Assembly: GCF_022436675.1 (NCBI RefSeq)
Contig: NZ_JAKUJZ010000001.1
Coordinates: 496,001 to 560,000 of the forward strand
Origin: Rheinheimera hassiensis
GTDB lineage: Bacteria; Pseudomonadota; Gammaproteobacteria; Enterobacterales; Alteromonadaceae
Reading direction: 5' to 3'
Length of the DNA stretch: 64,000 bases
The translations under genes were made by a program, and so were the position numbers. Position 1 is the first letter of the stretch; every line of letters starts with the position of its first letter. This document shows, piece after piece, positions 1 through 8,762 of this stretch. Below the pieces are notes generated by a model, which ran no database searches, was not told the origin of the DNA, and was given only the letters and a program-made list of their open reading frames with translations.

Positions 1-531
1 CAGCTTGGCCGCGTCAATTTGTGCCTGATTCGATTTAATTGTGCCCTCAAGCTGCGCTACCAACGCCTGCTGCTGATTGTATTGCTGCGCTGAAATAGAG
101 CTTTGCTCACGCAGTTTACTGTACAGCTGTAAATCCGCTTCAGCGTTTTTCAGCTGGGCCAGATTTTGCTCCAGTTGGCCCTGTGCCTGCGCCAGTTGGA
201 TCTGATAATCGGCCTGCTCAATTTCTGCCAGCAACTGGCCCTGCTCAACCTTACCACCTTCGGTAAAGGCTACGTTTTGCAGTATGCCGGTTACCCGGCT
301 TTGCACTACTACGGTATTTAATGGCGTAACCGTGCCAATAGTTTTTATTTGCACCCGCAAATCGGCAGCATTAGCTGTTACTACCCGCACAGGAACCGGC
401 ATTGCCCAGGGATTCATTTGCCTGGCGGGCGCTGCGTCTGAATTGCCAGCCTTTGGCCATAAAAAATAAGCTGCAGCTGCAACTACTACTACCACACCTG
501 CCAACAGCAAAGGTTTCTTCAGCAACGCCAT
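1..531 (-). CDS. RND efflux periplasmic adaptor (HlyD/MdtA-like), N-terminal part only
   Basis: The gene reads leftward off the window edge, so only about 177 N-terminal residues are seen. Its ATG is at 529-531. The translation has one N-terminal membrane segment (MALLKKPLLLAGVVVVVAAA), then a short Pro/Ala-rich stretch. A lipoyl/biotinyl-like half follows (VRVVTANAADLRVQIKTIG, then EGGKVEQGQLLAEI), and then a Gln/Ala/Leu-rich coiled-coil hairpin. This order is typical of membrane fusion proteins that link an inner-membrane RND pump to an outer-membrane channel. The pump gene would be expected to lie further left, outside the window. Substrate cannot be read from this part; multidrug export is the usual role. 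Confidence 0.85.
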   Translation of the reverse strand, partial: MALLKKPLLLAGVVVVVAAAAYFLWPKAGNSDAAPARQMNPWAMPVPVRVVTANAADLRVQIKTIGTVTPLNTVVVQSRVTGILQNVAFTEGGKVEQGQLLAEIEQADYQIQLAQAQGQLEQNLAQLKNAEADLQLYSKLREQSSISAQQYNQQQALVAQLEGTIKSNQAQIDAAKL

Positions 532-687
532 TTTCCGTAATTCCTGTAACCTGAGTAAAATCCGCGCTTACTATAAGTTAGCGTTAACATTGGCTCAACG
601 CAGCAAACGTCAAGATTAGGTAAAGATTGTCAGCATTTCGGCAGAACACTGCTTTAGCGCGTTAAAACGCACCGGTATGAACTGCTA

Positions 688-1620
688 TCACAGTTGCCAG
701 TAAAGTGGCGAGCCGTACACTTCGGCAAAGTAGTCAATGGTTGCCCTGACATTCAGCGGCGGGTGACGTACATTAGGATATATAGCAGCGATGTGCTGAG
801 GCTCAGTATCAATGGCCGCATCGTGCTGCGGCAGCAACTTAATCAGCTCGCCTTTTTTCAGACAATCGCCCAGCAGCCAGTCGGGAAACAGCACTATACC
901 CATGCCTTTAAGCGCGGAAATCAGTAAGGTTTCGGCATTATTAGATGCCAGCAGCGGTGCTACCGGATAATGGGTCCAGTTTTCGTGCTGCTGTTTAAAC
1001 AGCCAGCGGTTGGGACCTGAAGAACCTTTATACACCAGACATTTATGCTGGTTTAAGTCGGCCGGGCTTTGCAGCCTACCGTGTTGGCTAACATAGCCAG
1101 GCGAAGCGGCAAGATGATACACCTGAGTGCCGAAAACCCGGGCATGAAATGAAGAATCTGTCAGGGCGCCGATGCGAAAGATCAGGTCAGTGGCATCGCG
1201 ATGCGGATCGATAAAGTCGTCGGTTTGTGTCAGCTCTATTTGCAGCAGCGGGTAGCGTTCAGTTAAACCTGCCAGCCAGGGCGCAATATGGCGCTGGCCA
1301 AAAAATACCGGAGCATTAATTCGGATCAAGCCGCCCGGTTCCAGGGTTCTGTCCTGCAGCGCTTTTCGTGCCTCACTTACCTGATCGGTAATAGTTCTGG
1401 CGTAGTTAACAAACAGCCTGCCAGCTTCTGTAGGCACCACTGCGCGGGTGTTGCGGTAAAAAAGTTGCTGCCCCAGTGCGTCTTCCAGCTGTTGTATGGT
1501 GCGCGATACCATAGAGGCAGAAACCCCCTCCCTGCGTGCCACCTCGGAAAAACTCTGCGCATTAAACACACTGATAAACAACAGTAGTGTCTTAATACTC
1601 ACTGCATTTACATCGTTCAC
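688..1620 (-). CDS. LysR family transcriptional regulator
   Basis: The protein has an N-terminal winged helix-turn-helix (residues ~5-63, including SFSEVARREGVSASMVSRTIQQLEDALG) and a LysR substrate-binding domain (~90-300). I place the start at the GTG at 1618-1620, not at the longer ATG at 1695, because AGGAG sits about eight bases before the GTG and this gives the usual ~310 residues. It is divergent from the DMT transporter pair that starts at 1717. LysR proteins commonly control the divergent neighbour, so it may regulate those transporters. The sequence resembles the large CrgA/YafC-like group of LysR proteins. The ligand is unknown. Confidence 0.85.
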   Translation of the reverse strand: MNDVNAVSIKTLLLFISVFNAQSFSEVARREGVSASMVSRTIQQLEDALGQQLFYRNTRAVVPTEAGRLFVNYARTITDQVSEARKALQDRTLEPGGLIRINAPVFFGQRHIAPWLAGLTERYPLLQIELTQTDDFIDPHRDATDLIFRIGALTDSSFHARVFGTQVYHLAASPGYVSQHGRLQSPADLNQHKCLVYKGSSGPNRWLFKQQHENWTHYPVAPLLASNNAETLLISALKGMGIVLFPDWLLGDCLKKGELIKLLPQHDAAIDTEPQHIAAIYPNVRHPPLNVRATIDYFAEVYGSPLYWQL

Positions 1621-1716
1621 TTGTGCAACTCCTGCAAAGGTCATTTCCAGATTATAGCGTTTTTCGTAATACTGCACTGCTGTATGCTGCGCCACCTGAA
1701 CTATTGGAGCGTGTTT

Positions 1717-2151
1717 ATGCAGATTTTATTGATATTGCTGGTTGTGGCCGGCGGCATGGGCTTGTCGGTTGAGGCTGGCCTGTTAGGGCCGCTGGGCAGT
1801 GAAGTGGGTGAGTTATGGGCCACCTTCAGCATTTTTGGTGTCGGCGCAGCACTGACATTTCTGTTAATGCTGTTTTTCAGCCCGCGCAACAGCCCATCAT
1901 TTTTTGCACAGCCCCCCTTGCTGCTGCTTGGCGGCGTACTAGGTCCGGTTTATGTGGTTATTCTGACACTGGCAGCACCGGCCATTGGTATTGCCATGAC
2001 CATGATTGGCATTCTGGCTGGCCAGGTGTTTAAAAGCTTAATTATTGACCACTATGGTTTGTTTGGTACGGCGCGCCGCAAAATTGATGTTAAACGTATT
2101 ATTGCACTGCTGTTTATTGTCGCCGCACTGGTGTTTATGGCTAAAGGGTAA
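1717..2151 (+). CDS. DMT-superfamily half transporter, YdcZ/DUF606 type (first of pair)
   Basis: A 144-residue, very hydrophobic protein with about five predicted membrane segments, beginning MQILLILLVVAGGMGLSVEAG. The ATG at 1717 is preferred because GGAG lies at 1706-1709, seven bases upstream; an in-frame GTG at 1711 is too close to that site. It resembles the short DMT proteins of the DUF606/YdcZ family (~140-150 residues), thought to work as paired subunits. A second copy follows nine bases after its stop. The substrate is unknown. The divergent LysR gene is a likely regulator. Confidence 0.75.
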   Translation: MQILLILLVVAGGMGLSVEAGLLGPLGSEVGELWATFSIFGVGAALTFLLMLFFSPRNSPSFFAQPPLLLLGGVLGPVYVVILTLAAPAIGIAMTMIGILAGQVFKSLIIDHYGLFGTARRKIDVKRIIALLFIVAALVFMAKG

Positions 2152-2160
2152 GGTAACGCT

Positions 2161-2616
2161 ATGACTATTTTAATGATTATGTTGGCGGTAATTGGTGGCG
2201 CCACACTAAGTGTGCAAGCTGCATTAAATGGCCGGCTGGGCAGTAATGTTGGTGTGTTTCGCAGTGCCTTTTTAACCTTTTCGGTCGGCGCTTTAGTTAC
2301 GGCATTACTTATTTTCTTTTTTGAACCCCGCCATGCCGTTACCTTGCTGGATGTCCCTAAATGGCAGCTGCTTGGTGCTCTGTGCGGGGTGCCTTATATC
2401 GTTATTATGGTGCTTGCGGTGCAACGCATTGGCACTGCAGTAGCCACGGTAGCCGTTATCTTTGGCCAGTTAACCATGAGTGTGCTGATTGATAACTTCG
2501 GCTGGCTGGGCAACGAAGCCATTGCGCTGTCAAACAGCCGCATGGCGGCAATTGCCTGCCTGGCGATTGCGCTGTTTTTTATACACTCCAGTAGTAAAGT
2601 AAAAACAGTAGCCTAA
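2161..2616 (+). CDS. DMT-superfamily half transporter, YdcZ/DUF606 type (second of pair)
   Basis: A 151-residue integral membrane protein that aligns by eye with the preceding gene: both have the N-terminal pattern G(G/A)xxLSVxA, a central phenylalanine-rich helix and a PxYVVI-like segment. It starts nine bases after its partner, so the two are almost certainly cotranscribed. The tandem suggests a two-subunit heteromeric transporter in the inner membrane. Family membership is supported by length, helix pattern and tandem arrangement. The transported compound is not known. Confidence 0.75.
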   Translation: MTILMIMLAVIGGATLSVQAALNGRLGSNVGVFRSAFLTFSVGALVTALLIFFFEPRHAVTLLDVPKWQLLGALCGVPYIVIMVLAVQRIGTAVATVAVIFGQLTMSVLIDNFGWLGNEAIALSNSRMAAIACLAIALFFIHSSSKVKTVA

Positions 2617-2723
2617 TGCCACACCGCTAACAGCCAGCAAAAACCGGTGCAACAATAGGGGGTGTTTCATCACGGTGTTTTTCTTTACACTCAAACGAAG
2701 CTAAAACAAAACAGGAACAATCT

Positions 2724-3722
2724 ATGCGTATTTTCACAGCTATTGTTGCCACTGCTATGGCTTATGTTTTTTCAGCCCCGGCGTTTGGCCAAGCCACTTA
2801 TGGCCCGCGCCTGGAAGGGTTTGACTATCCGTTTGAAGTAAAAAACTACCCGTTGTTAACCCAGGGCCAACAGCTGGAAATGGCCTATATGGATATCAGC
2901 CCAACAGCAACAGCTAACGGCAAAACCGCGGTGCTGTTGCATGGTAAAAACTTTTGCGCCGCCACCTGGCACGCCAGTATTAAGGTGTTGGCCGGGCAAG
3001 GCTACCGTGTAGTAGTGCCTGATCAAATCGGCTTTTGTAAATCCAGTAAGCCGCAGGGCTATCAGTTTAGCCTGGCGCAATTAGCCGCTAATACGCACAG
3101 TTTACTTAACAGTATTGGTGTTACCCGGCCGGTTATTATCGGCCATTCTATGGGCGGCATGCTAACCGCACGCTATGCGCTGCAATACCCGCAAAACGTG
3201 GAAAAAATTGTACTGGTTAACCCTATAGGCCTGGAAGACTGGCAGGCTGAAGGTGTACCTTATGCCACTATTGACGCCTTATACGCCAACGAGCTGAAAA
3301 CCAGCTTCGACAGTATTAAAGCCTATCAGCTGAAGTTTTATTACGACGGCAACTGGAAGCCTGAGTATGAGCAATGGGTAACTATGCAGGCCGGTCTTTA
3401 TGGCGGAGCAGGCAAAAACATAGTAGCAATGAATCAGGCACAAACCTCTGAGATGATATTTACCCAGCCGGTAGTACATGAATTTGCCAATATCCGCGTA
3501 CCAGCAGTACTGATTATTGGCGGAAAAGATCGCACCGCACCGGGCGCAAACCGCGCCAGCAAAGAACTGGCAGCCAAGCTTGGCAATTATCCACAACTGG
3601 GTCGGACCGCAGCTAAAGCCATGCAAGCAAAACTGGTGGAACTGCCCGAACTGGGCCATTCACCGCAGGTAGAAGCTGAGCAGGAGTTTCATCAGATGTT
3701 ATTAAAGCACCTGACAAACTAA
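2724..3722 (+). CDS. Secreted alpha/beta hydrolase
   Basis: A 332-residue protein with a cleavable signal peptide (cut likely after FSAPAFGQA, ~residue 24). The alpha/beta-hydrolase fold is shown by the oxyanion-hole motif HGKNFCAATW (~74), the nucleophile elbow GHSMGG with Ser142, the acid in GGKDRTAP (Asp269) and the catalytic histidine in LGHSP (His312). All three triad residues are present and in order. It should act in the periplasm or outside the cell as an esterase, lipase or related hydrolase. It resembles haloalkane dehalogenase/epoxide hydrolase-like proteins, but the substrate cannot be deduced. It stands alone and ends at a strong hairpin terminator. Confidence 0.88.
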   Translation: MRIFTAIVATAMAYVFSAPAFGQATYGPRLEGFDYPFEVKNYPLLTQGQQLEMAYMDISPTATANGKTAVLLHGKNFCAATWHASIKVLAGQGYRVVVPDQIGFCKSSKPQGYQFSLAQLAANTHSLLNSIGVTRPVIIGHSMGGMLTARYALQYPQNVEKIVLVNPIGLEDWQAEGVPYATIDALYANELKTSFDSIKAYQLKFYYDGNWKPEYEQWVTMQAGLYGGAGKNIVAMNQAQTSEMIFTQPVVHEFANIRVPAVLIIGGKDRTAPGANRASKELAAKLGNYPQLGRTAAKAMQAKLVELPELGHSPQVEAEQEFHQMLLKHLTN

Positions 3723-3751
3723 CCACATTAGCAGCACAGTCGTATATCACA

Positions 3752-3789
3752 GCAAAAAGCAGTAACTTTTTTAAGTTACTGCTTTTTGC
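3752..3789 (+). terminator. Hairpin terminator after the alpha/beta hydrolase gene
   Basis: Seventeen-base arms (3752-3768 and 3773-3789) are perfect inverted repeats around a TTTT loop. The stem ends with a run of five A pairing with five T, so it could act in both directions. It lies 30 bases after the hydrolase stop codon. Confidence 0.8.
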
Positions 3790-4021
3790 ATAACACTGTT
3801 CTGCCACTGCTTTAACATGCTGTGGAGGCACTACCGAAGAGCAATCCAGCTACGCTCTGATAGAGCCAGGATTATGTTCAACAAATTGTATTTAAAGTAA
3901 AACTTTATGTAATGGCTAAGTTTTCCTGACACACTGCACCACCGCGAGTCAAACGTGCTGTAATATTGTGCAGCTTTTTACTGTTGAAGTGTTGACCTTG
4001 CTGCCTTTATCATCTACATTT

Positions 4022-4035
4022 TGTAAGCGCTTACA
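4022..4035. promoter_or_regulatory. LacI-type operator, perfect palindrome
   Basis: TGTAAGCGCTTACA is a perfect 14-base palindrome with the AGCGCT centre typical of LacI-family operators. It lies about 90 bases before the start of the TonB-dependent receptor gene. A near-identical site lies in the divergent promoter of the beta-glucan locus at 21091. Confidence 0.75.
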
Positions 4036-4063
4036 TTATCAATTTCAGTTGTAAAATTAAAAA

Positions 4064-4077
4064 TGTAAGCGCTACCA
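4064..4077. promoter_or_regulatory. Second, imperfect LacI-type operator
   Basis: TGTAAGCGCTACCA keeps the left half-site and the AGCGCT core of the site at 4022 but has a changed right half. The two centres are 42 bases apart, about four helical turns, so two repressor dimers could lie on one face of the DNA. Binding is inferred. Confidence 0.55.
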
Positions 4078-4123
4078 AATAATTAAAACGATTAGATACT
4101 CAGCAAAACACGGGAGAAAGGGT

Positions 4124-7084
4124 ATGAACCAAACACGTTTCAAGCTATCGCGTCTGGCGGTAAGTTTGTCACTGATCACAGGCGCTGGTGTTCTGGCTCC
4201 TGTTTACGCTCAGGATGTTACAACAGAAAACAGCAGTGAAGAAATCGAAGTTATTCAGGTATCAGGCATTCGCGGCAGTTTAGTCAAGTCGATGGATGTG
4301 AAACGTAGCTCCGTCGGTGTGGTGGATGCGATTTCTGCTGAAGATATTGGTAAATTCCCCGACACTAACCTTGCTGAGTCACTGCAACGTATTACCGGTG
4401 TATCTATTGACCGCTCAAACGGTGAGGGTAGCCGGGTTACGGTACGTGGTTTTGGTCCGGAATTTAACCTGGTGATGCTAAATGGCCGGCAGATGCCCGC
4501 ATCATCACTGGAAGCAACAACAGCTTCATCATCCCGCTCCTTTGACTTTGCAAACCTTGCGTCAGAAGGTGTTGCAGGAGTTGAAGTATACAAAACCGGT
4601 CGAGCCAGCATTGCAACCGGCGGTTTGGGCTCAACTATTAACATTTTGACCACAAAACCATTAAATGCTCCCGGCATGAAAGCCACTTTTGGTGTTAAAG
4701 GTGTTATGGACCAGTCAACTGACGAGGGTTCAAATATCACGCCTGAGTTATCAGGTTTATATAGCAATACCTTCAACGACGACAAGTTTGGTGTCGCAAT
4801 CAGCGGCTCATATCAAAAACGTGATAGCGGTAATAAGCAAGCCAATACCGGCGGTTGGCGCACATTTCCTGGAAACGTTAATGGTTTCGACTGGGATGGC
4901 GGTAATGCTGACTGGGGTGGCTTGATCCCTGACGGCGAAAATGCCTATCAAAATTACCCCGACGCAGACTCAATCTACTCAGTACCGCAAAGCTTAGGTT
5001 TTGCCTTCCATGAAGTGGAAAGAACCCGTACTAACGGCCAATTGGTGCTGCAATATAAACCGGTTGAAGCATTAACCACCACCTTAGACTACACCTATTC
5101 GAAAAACGAAGTATCAGACCGTTACAACGACGTGTCTGCGTGGTTTAACTTCGGCCCGTCGACAGGTATATGGAGCGATGGCCCGGTAGCAGCGCCGATT
5201 GTGTACTCCGAAGCGTTAACTGCACCAGGCGATTTAGCCATGGGCGCAGGCCAGTTCTCGACGATGAACGAGAATAAGTCTCTGGGCTTCAATGCCAAAT
5301 GGGACGTTAACGACAACCTGAAATTAGAGTTGGATTATCACGACTCTTCAGCACAGTCGCGTCCGGATAGCCCGTTCGGCAGCAACAATACCATTGGTAC
5401 CGCAACCTTTGTGCGCTCGGTAACGACAGCACGTTTCGACAGCGATTTACCGACTTTAGCTATCACTTACCCTGATGGTTTTACCGGCCTTAATGCCGAA
5501 GATGTGCGTATAACAGGTAGTTCATTCCGTAACAGCCAAATGCGCAGTGATATTGAGCAACTGCAAATTCGCGGTAGCTACGTTTTTGATACAGGCTTGT
5601 TAAGCAGCATTGATTTTGGTGTAGCAAGTTCAGAAACGCGAAATCGTTCAGCGTTTTCTAACGTGCAACAGGATAACTGGGGTGGCTTAGGGGCCGCTGG
5701 CGATATCGACCCATCGGTATTTCAGCTTGATCAGCTGGCCGATAATTTTGATGCCTCTTCCGGCAGCGACATGCTGAAAGAATTCTTTCGTTGGGATTTC
5801 AATACCATTCGTCAAATTGCTAACGACACCTATGGTGATTTAGGCTCAGTAGGTGATTGCGGCACGTCATTTTGTGCATCATCAATCCCCAATGTTGATC
5901 GCCCCACTACTGAAGAACAGCAAGCGGCTTATGTGCAGTTTAACTTTGCCGGCGAAATTGGCGAGCGTCCTTATGGCTTAACCGCTGGTGTACGCTATGA
6001 GAAAACCGATGTTACTTCAAGTGCCTTAGTGCCGGTATACAGCGGTATTGCCTGGACGGCTAATAACGAGTTTTCTCTGATCGAAACCGGTGAATTTGCC
6101 TACACTAATTTGACAGGCTCTTATACCAATGCGTTACCCAATATCGACTTTAATATTGAAGTTGTTGACGACGTTATTCTGCGTGCCTCAGTAAGTAAAA
6201 CCCTTGCCCGGCCAAGTTATGCCGATATTCAAGGCGGTCAAACCCTTAACTCTTTAGTGCGGATTGACGGCGGCGATGGTGCTCGCGGTAACCCCGACTT
6301 AGACCCGTTTGAATCAACCAACCTCGATTTGTCAGCAGAGTGGTATTACGGCGAGGGCAGCTATGTAGCGGCCGGTTATTTCAGGAAAAAGGCGGAAAAC
6401 TTTATCGGCCGTACTACCGTTGAAGAGCAAACGTTCAACTTGCCACACCCTGCGCAAGGCCCGCGTTATGCCGAAGCTGTTGCGGCAGTGGGGAGTGATG
6501 CCACAGCAATTCGTAACTATATCAGAACGAACTACCCGGAAACGGTTGATGAGAATGGCTTTATTCTGGGTGTAGAAGGCGATCCAGCAGCGACCTTTGA
6601 TATTGTTATCCCGGTTAACCAAGATGACGCTAAGTTAGATGGCTGGGAGTTTGCCGTACAACACTTATTCGGTGAGTCAGGCTTTGGGGTGATTGCCAAC
6701 GCAACGCTTGTCGATGGTGACTTTAATTACGACAACTACAGCTTAGGCCAACAATTTGCGTTGCTGGGCATGAGTGATACCTATAACGTAGTTGGTTTCT
6801 ACGACAAAGATGGCTTACAAGCACGTATAGCGTATAACTGGCGTGATAAGTTCCTGGCATCAACCGTTAACGCACAAGGCCTGCAAAACCCAATTTACGT
6901 AGAATCCTACGGTCAATGGGATGCCAGCGCCAGCTATGACGTAACCGAACAGTTGACCTTCTTTATTGAAGCCATCAACCTGACCAACGAATCGACCCGT
7001 TCACATGAACGTAATTCACTGCAATTGGTGAACTATACTGAAACAGGTCGTCGTTTTAACATCGGTGCGCGTTATACGTTCTAA
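4124..7084 (+). CDS. TonB-dependent receptor of the carbohydrate/halogenase-associated type
   Basis: A 986-residue outer-membrane receptor. It has a signal peptide (residues 1-29, ending VYAQ), a TonB-box-like stretch (IEVIQVSGIRGS, ~41), a plug domain to about residue 165 (VRGFGPEFNLVMLNGRQMP) and a long beta-barrel ending in aromatic Phe (RYTF). GGGAGAAAGG precedes the ATG. It imports a ligand across the outer membrane using TonB energy. Two LacI-type operators upstream and sequence style suggest an oligosaccharide, possibly a beta-glucan product, rather than a siderophore. It heads the halogenase/SapC/cupin cluster, although a terminator hairpin lies between it and the next gene. Confidence 0.9.
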   Translation: MNQTRFKLSRLAVSLSLITGAGVLAPVYAQDVTTENSSEEIEVIQVSGIRGSLVKSMDVKRSSVGVVDAISAEDIGKFPDTNLAESLQRITGVSIDRSNGEGSRVTVRGFGPEFNLVMLNGRQMPASSLEATTASSSRSFDFANLASEGVAGVEVYKTGRASIATGGLGSTINILTTKPLNAPGMKATFGVKGVMDQSTDEGSNITPELSGLYSNTFNDDKFGVAISGSYQKRDSGNKQANTGGWRTFPGNVNGFDWDGGNADWGGLIPDGENAYQNYPDADSIYSVPQSLGFAFHEVERTRTNGQLVLQYKPVEALTTTLDYTYSKNEVSDRYNDVSAWFNFGPSTGIWSDGPVAAPIVYSEALTAPGDLAMGAGQFSTMNENKSLGFNAKWDVNDNLKLELDYHDSSAQSRPDSPFGSNNTIGTATFVRSVTTARFDSDLPTLAITYPDGFTGLNAEDVRITGSSFRNSQMRSDIEQLQIRGSYVFDTGLLSSIDFGVASSETRNRSAFSNVQQDNWGGLGAAGDIDPSVFQLDQLADNFDASSGSDMLKEFFRWDFNTIRQIANDTYGDLGSVGDCGTSFCASSIPNVDRPTTEEQQAAYVQFNFAGEIGERPYGLTAGVRYEKTDVTSSALVPVYSGIAWTANNEFSLIETGEFAYTNLTGSYTNALPNIDFNIEVVDDVILRASVSKTLARPSYADIQGGQTLNSLVRIDGGDGARGNPDLDPFESTNLDLSAEWYYGEGSYVAAGYFRKKAENFIGRTTVEEQTFNLPHPAQGPRYAEAVAAVGSDATAIRNYIRTNYPETVDENGFILGVEGDPAATFDIVIPVNQDDAKLDGWEFAVQHLFGESGFGVIANATLVDGDFNYDNYSLGQQFALLGMSDTYNVVGFYDKDGLQARIAYNWRDKFLASTVNAQGLQNPIYVESYGQWDASASYDVTEQLTFFIEAINLTNESTRSHERNSLQLVNYTETGRRFNIGARYTF

Positions 7085-7102
7085 GATGTTGTTGCACTGA
7101 AT

Positions 7103-7131
7103 AAGTAGCCATCGCAAGATGGCTACTTTTT
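7103..7131 (+). terminator. Intercistronic terminator/attenuator hairpin
   Basis: An 11-base perfect stem (7103-7113 with 7118-7128), a GCAA tetraloop and a five-T tail form a good intrinsic terminator. It lies between the receptor gene and the first halogenase gene with no room for a full new promoter after it. It probably lowers, rather than abolishes, expression of the downstream genes relative to the receptor. Confidence 0.75.
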
Positions 7132-7144
7132 ACAAGAAGTGGTC

Positions 7145-8752
7145 ATGATGCAAGCAACCGAGTCTCGCGCAACTGATACCCTAACCACTGCTGCAAACAC
7201 GCAGTCGTTTGCCCAAGGGCGGGTGAATATAGTGGTCGTGGGTGGCGGTAGCGCTGGCTGGCTTACAGCAGCATTACTGGCTGCAGATCATCAAACTAAC
7301 CCACTGGTAACCATAAGCCTTATTGAGTCCGCTACAGTGCCTACCATTGGTGTTGGCGAGGGCACCTGGCCATCAATGCGCGCAACGTTAGCGCGAATTG
7401 GCATTTCTGAAACCGAATTTATCATCCGCTGCGATGCCAGCTTTAAACAAGGCAGTGTGTTCCGGCAATGGCGCAGCGCTGTGCCACAAGATTGCTATTA
7501 CCACCCGTTTACCGCCCCTGTGGCTGCTAATGAACTGGACATTGCTGAGCATTGGTTCAGCCACCATCAGCAAGTCGAGTTTGCGCCGGCGGTATCCAGC
7601 CAACCCGCAGTGATTGCCGCTGGCTTAGCCCCTAAACGTATCGCAACCCCGGAATACGCCTTTTTACAAAACTACGGCTATCACTTAGATGCCGGTAAGT
7701 TTGTCACCTTGCTAAGTGAGCATGCGAAACGGCTTGGCGTGAAGCACATCATTGATGATGTGGTTGCTGTACACAGCCACACCGATGGTCGTATTGCCGC
7801 GCTGCAAACTTTGCAACACGGCGCCTTAACAGGCGATCTATTTGTCGACTGCTCGGGGCTGCAAAGCTTACTGCTGGGCAAGCATTACCAAACGCCGCTT
7901 ATTAGTGTGCAGCATTGTTTACTAAACGACAGCGCCATGGCGGTGCAAGTGGCATACGAGGATGAGCACGCGCCCATCGCATCGGCGACGCTGGCCACTG
8001 CGCAAGCACAAGGTTGGGTATGGGATATCGGCTTACCTACCCGACGCGGCGTAGGCTTTGTGCACCACAGCGGCCATACTAACGAACAGCAAGCACTGGC
8101 TACGCTTGCACAGTACCTGCATTTATCAGAGCGTGAGTTTAGCTCACACTATCAACCCAAACTGATCCGCTTTACACCTGGCTACCGTCAGCAATTTTGG
8201 CGACACAATTGCGTAGCTGTAGGCATGGCAGCGGGTTTTATTGAACCGTTAGAAGCGTCAGCCCTGGTGATGGTCGAGTTATCAGCTAAGTTTATCAGTG
8301 AGCAATTACCACGCAGCCTGGCACAGCTGGCTATAGTTAGTCAGCGCTTTAATCAAACATTCAGCTACCGCTGGCAGCAAATTGTTGAGTTTTTAAAATT
8401 GCACTACGTGTTGTCGACACGCGATGATAGCGAATATTGGTTGGCCCAGCGCGCTGAGGGCTCAATACCATCGTCACTGCAGGAAAAACTGCTGATGTGG
8501 CACCAATTTATGCCAAGCCGTTATGATTTACCGATGGCAGAAGAATTATTTCCGGCCGCCAGTTACCAATATATTCTATACGGTATGCGACACTTACCGG
8601 GTTGCGGGCGGCCCATAACGCCAGGCTCAGCTTTACGTGCCAACCAGGCATTTGCCGAAGTACAACAAAAAACACAACAGCTCAGAGCGGGCCTGGTCAG
8701 TAATCGCGAATTATTGAACCAAATCAAAGCTCACGGCTTACAAAAGATTTAA
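7145..8752 (+). CDS. Flavin-dependent tryptophan halogenase-family protein (first copy)
   Basis: A 535-residue protein of the PrnA/tryptophan-halogenase family (PrnA is ~538). It has the FAD-binding GGGSAG at residue ~33, the lysine of the halogenase active site in DASFKQG (Lys101), and the IEPLE segment (~366-370) that holds the conserved active-site glutamate. The WxWxIP signature is altered to WVWDIGLP, so the sixth position is not the usual IP pair. ATG 7145 is chosen over GTG 7139 because AGAAG lies just upstream. Family members halogenate aromatic substrates with FADH2, but those beside TonB receptors have no proven substrate. It is followed by SapC after ten bases. Confidence 0.85.
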   Translation: MMQATESRATDTLTTAANTQSFAQGRVNIVVVGGGSAGWLTAALLAADHQTNPLVTISLIESATVPTIGVGEGTWPSMRATLARIGISETEFIIRCDASFKQGSVFRQWRSAVPQDCYYHPFTAPVAANELDIAEHWFSHHQQVEFAPAVSSQPAVIAAGLAPKRIATPEYAFLQNYGYHLDAGKFVTLLSEHAKRLGVKHIIDDVVAVHSHTDGRIAALQTLQHGALTGDLFVDCSGLQSLLLGKHYQTPLISVQHCLLNDSAMAVQVAYEDEHAPIASATLATAQAQGWVWDIGLPTRRGVGFVHHSGHTNEQQALATLAQYLHLSEREFSSHYQPKLIRFTPGYRQQFWRHNCVAVGMAAGFIEPLEASALVMVELSAKFISEQLPRSLAQLAIVSQRFNQTFSYRWQQIVEFLKLHYVLSTRDDSEYWLAQRAEGSIPSSLQEKLLMWHQFMPSRYDLPMAEELFPAASYQYILYGMRHLPGCGRPITPGSALRANQAFAEVQQKTQQLRAGLVSNRELLNQIKAHGLQKI

Positions 8753-8762
8753 AGGGGAGCAA

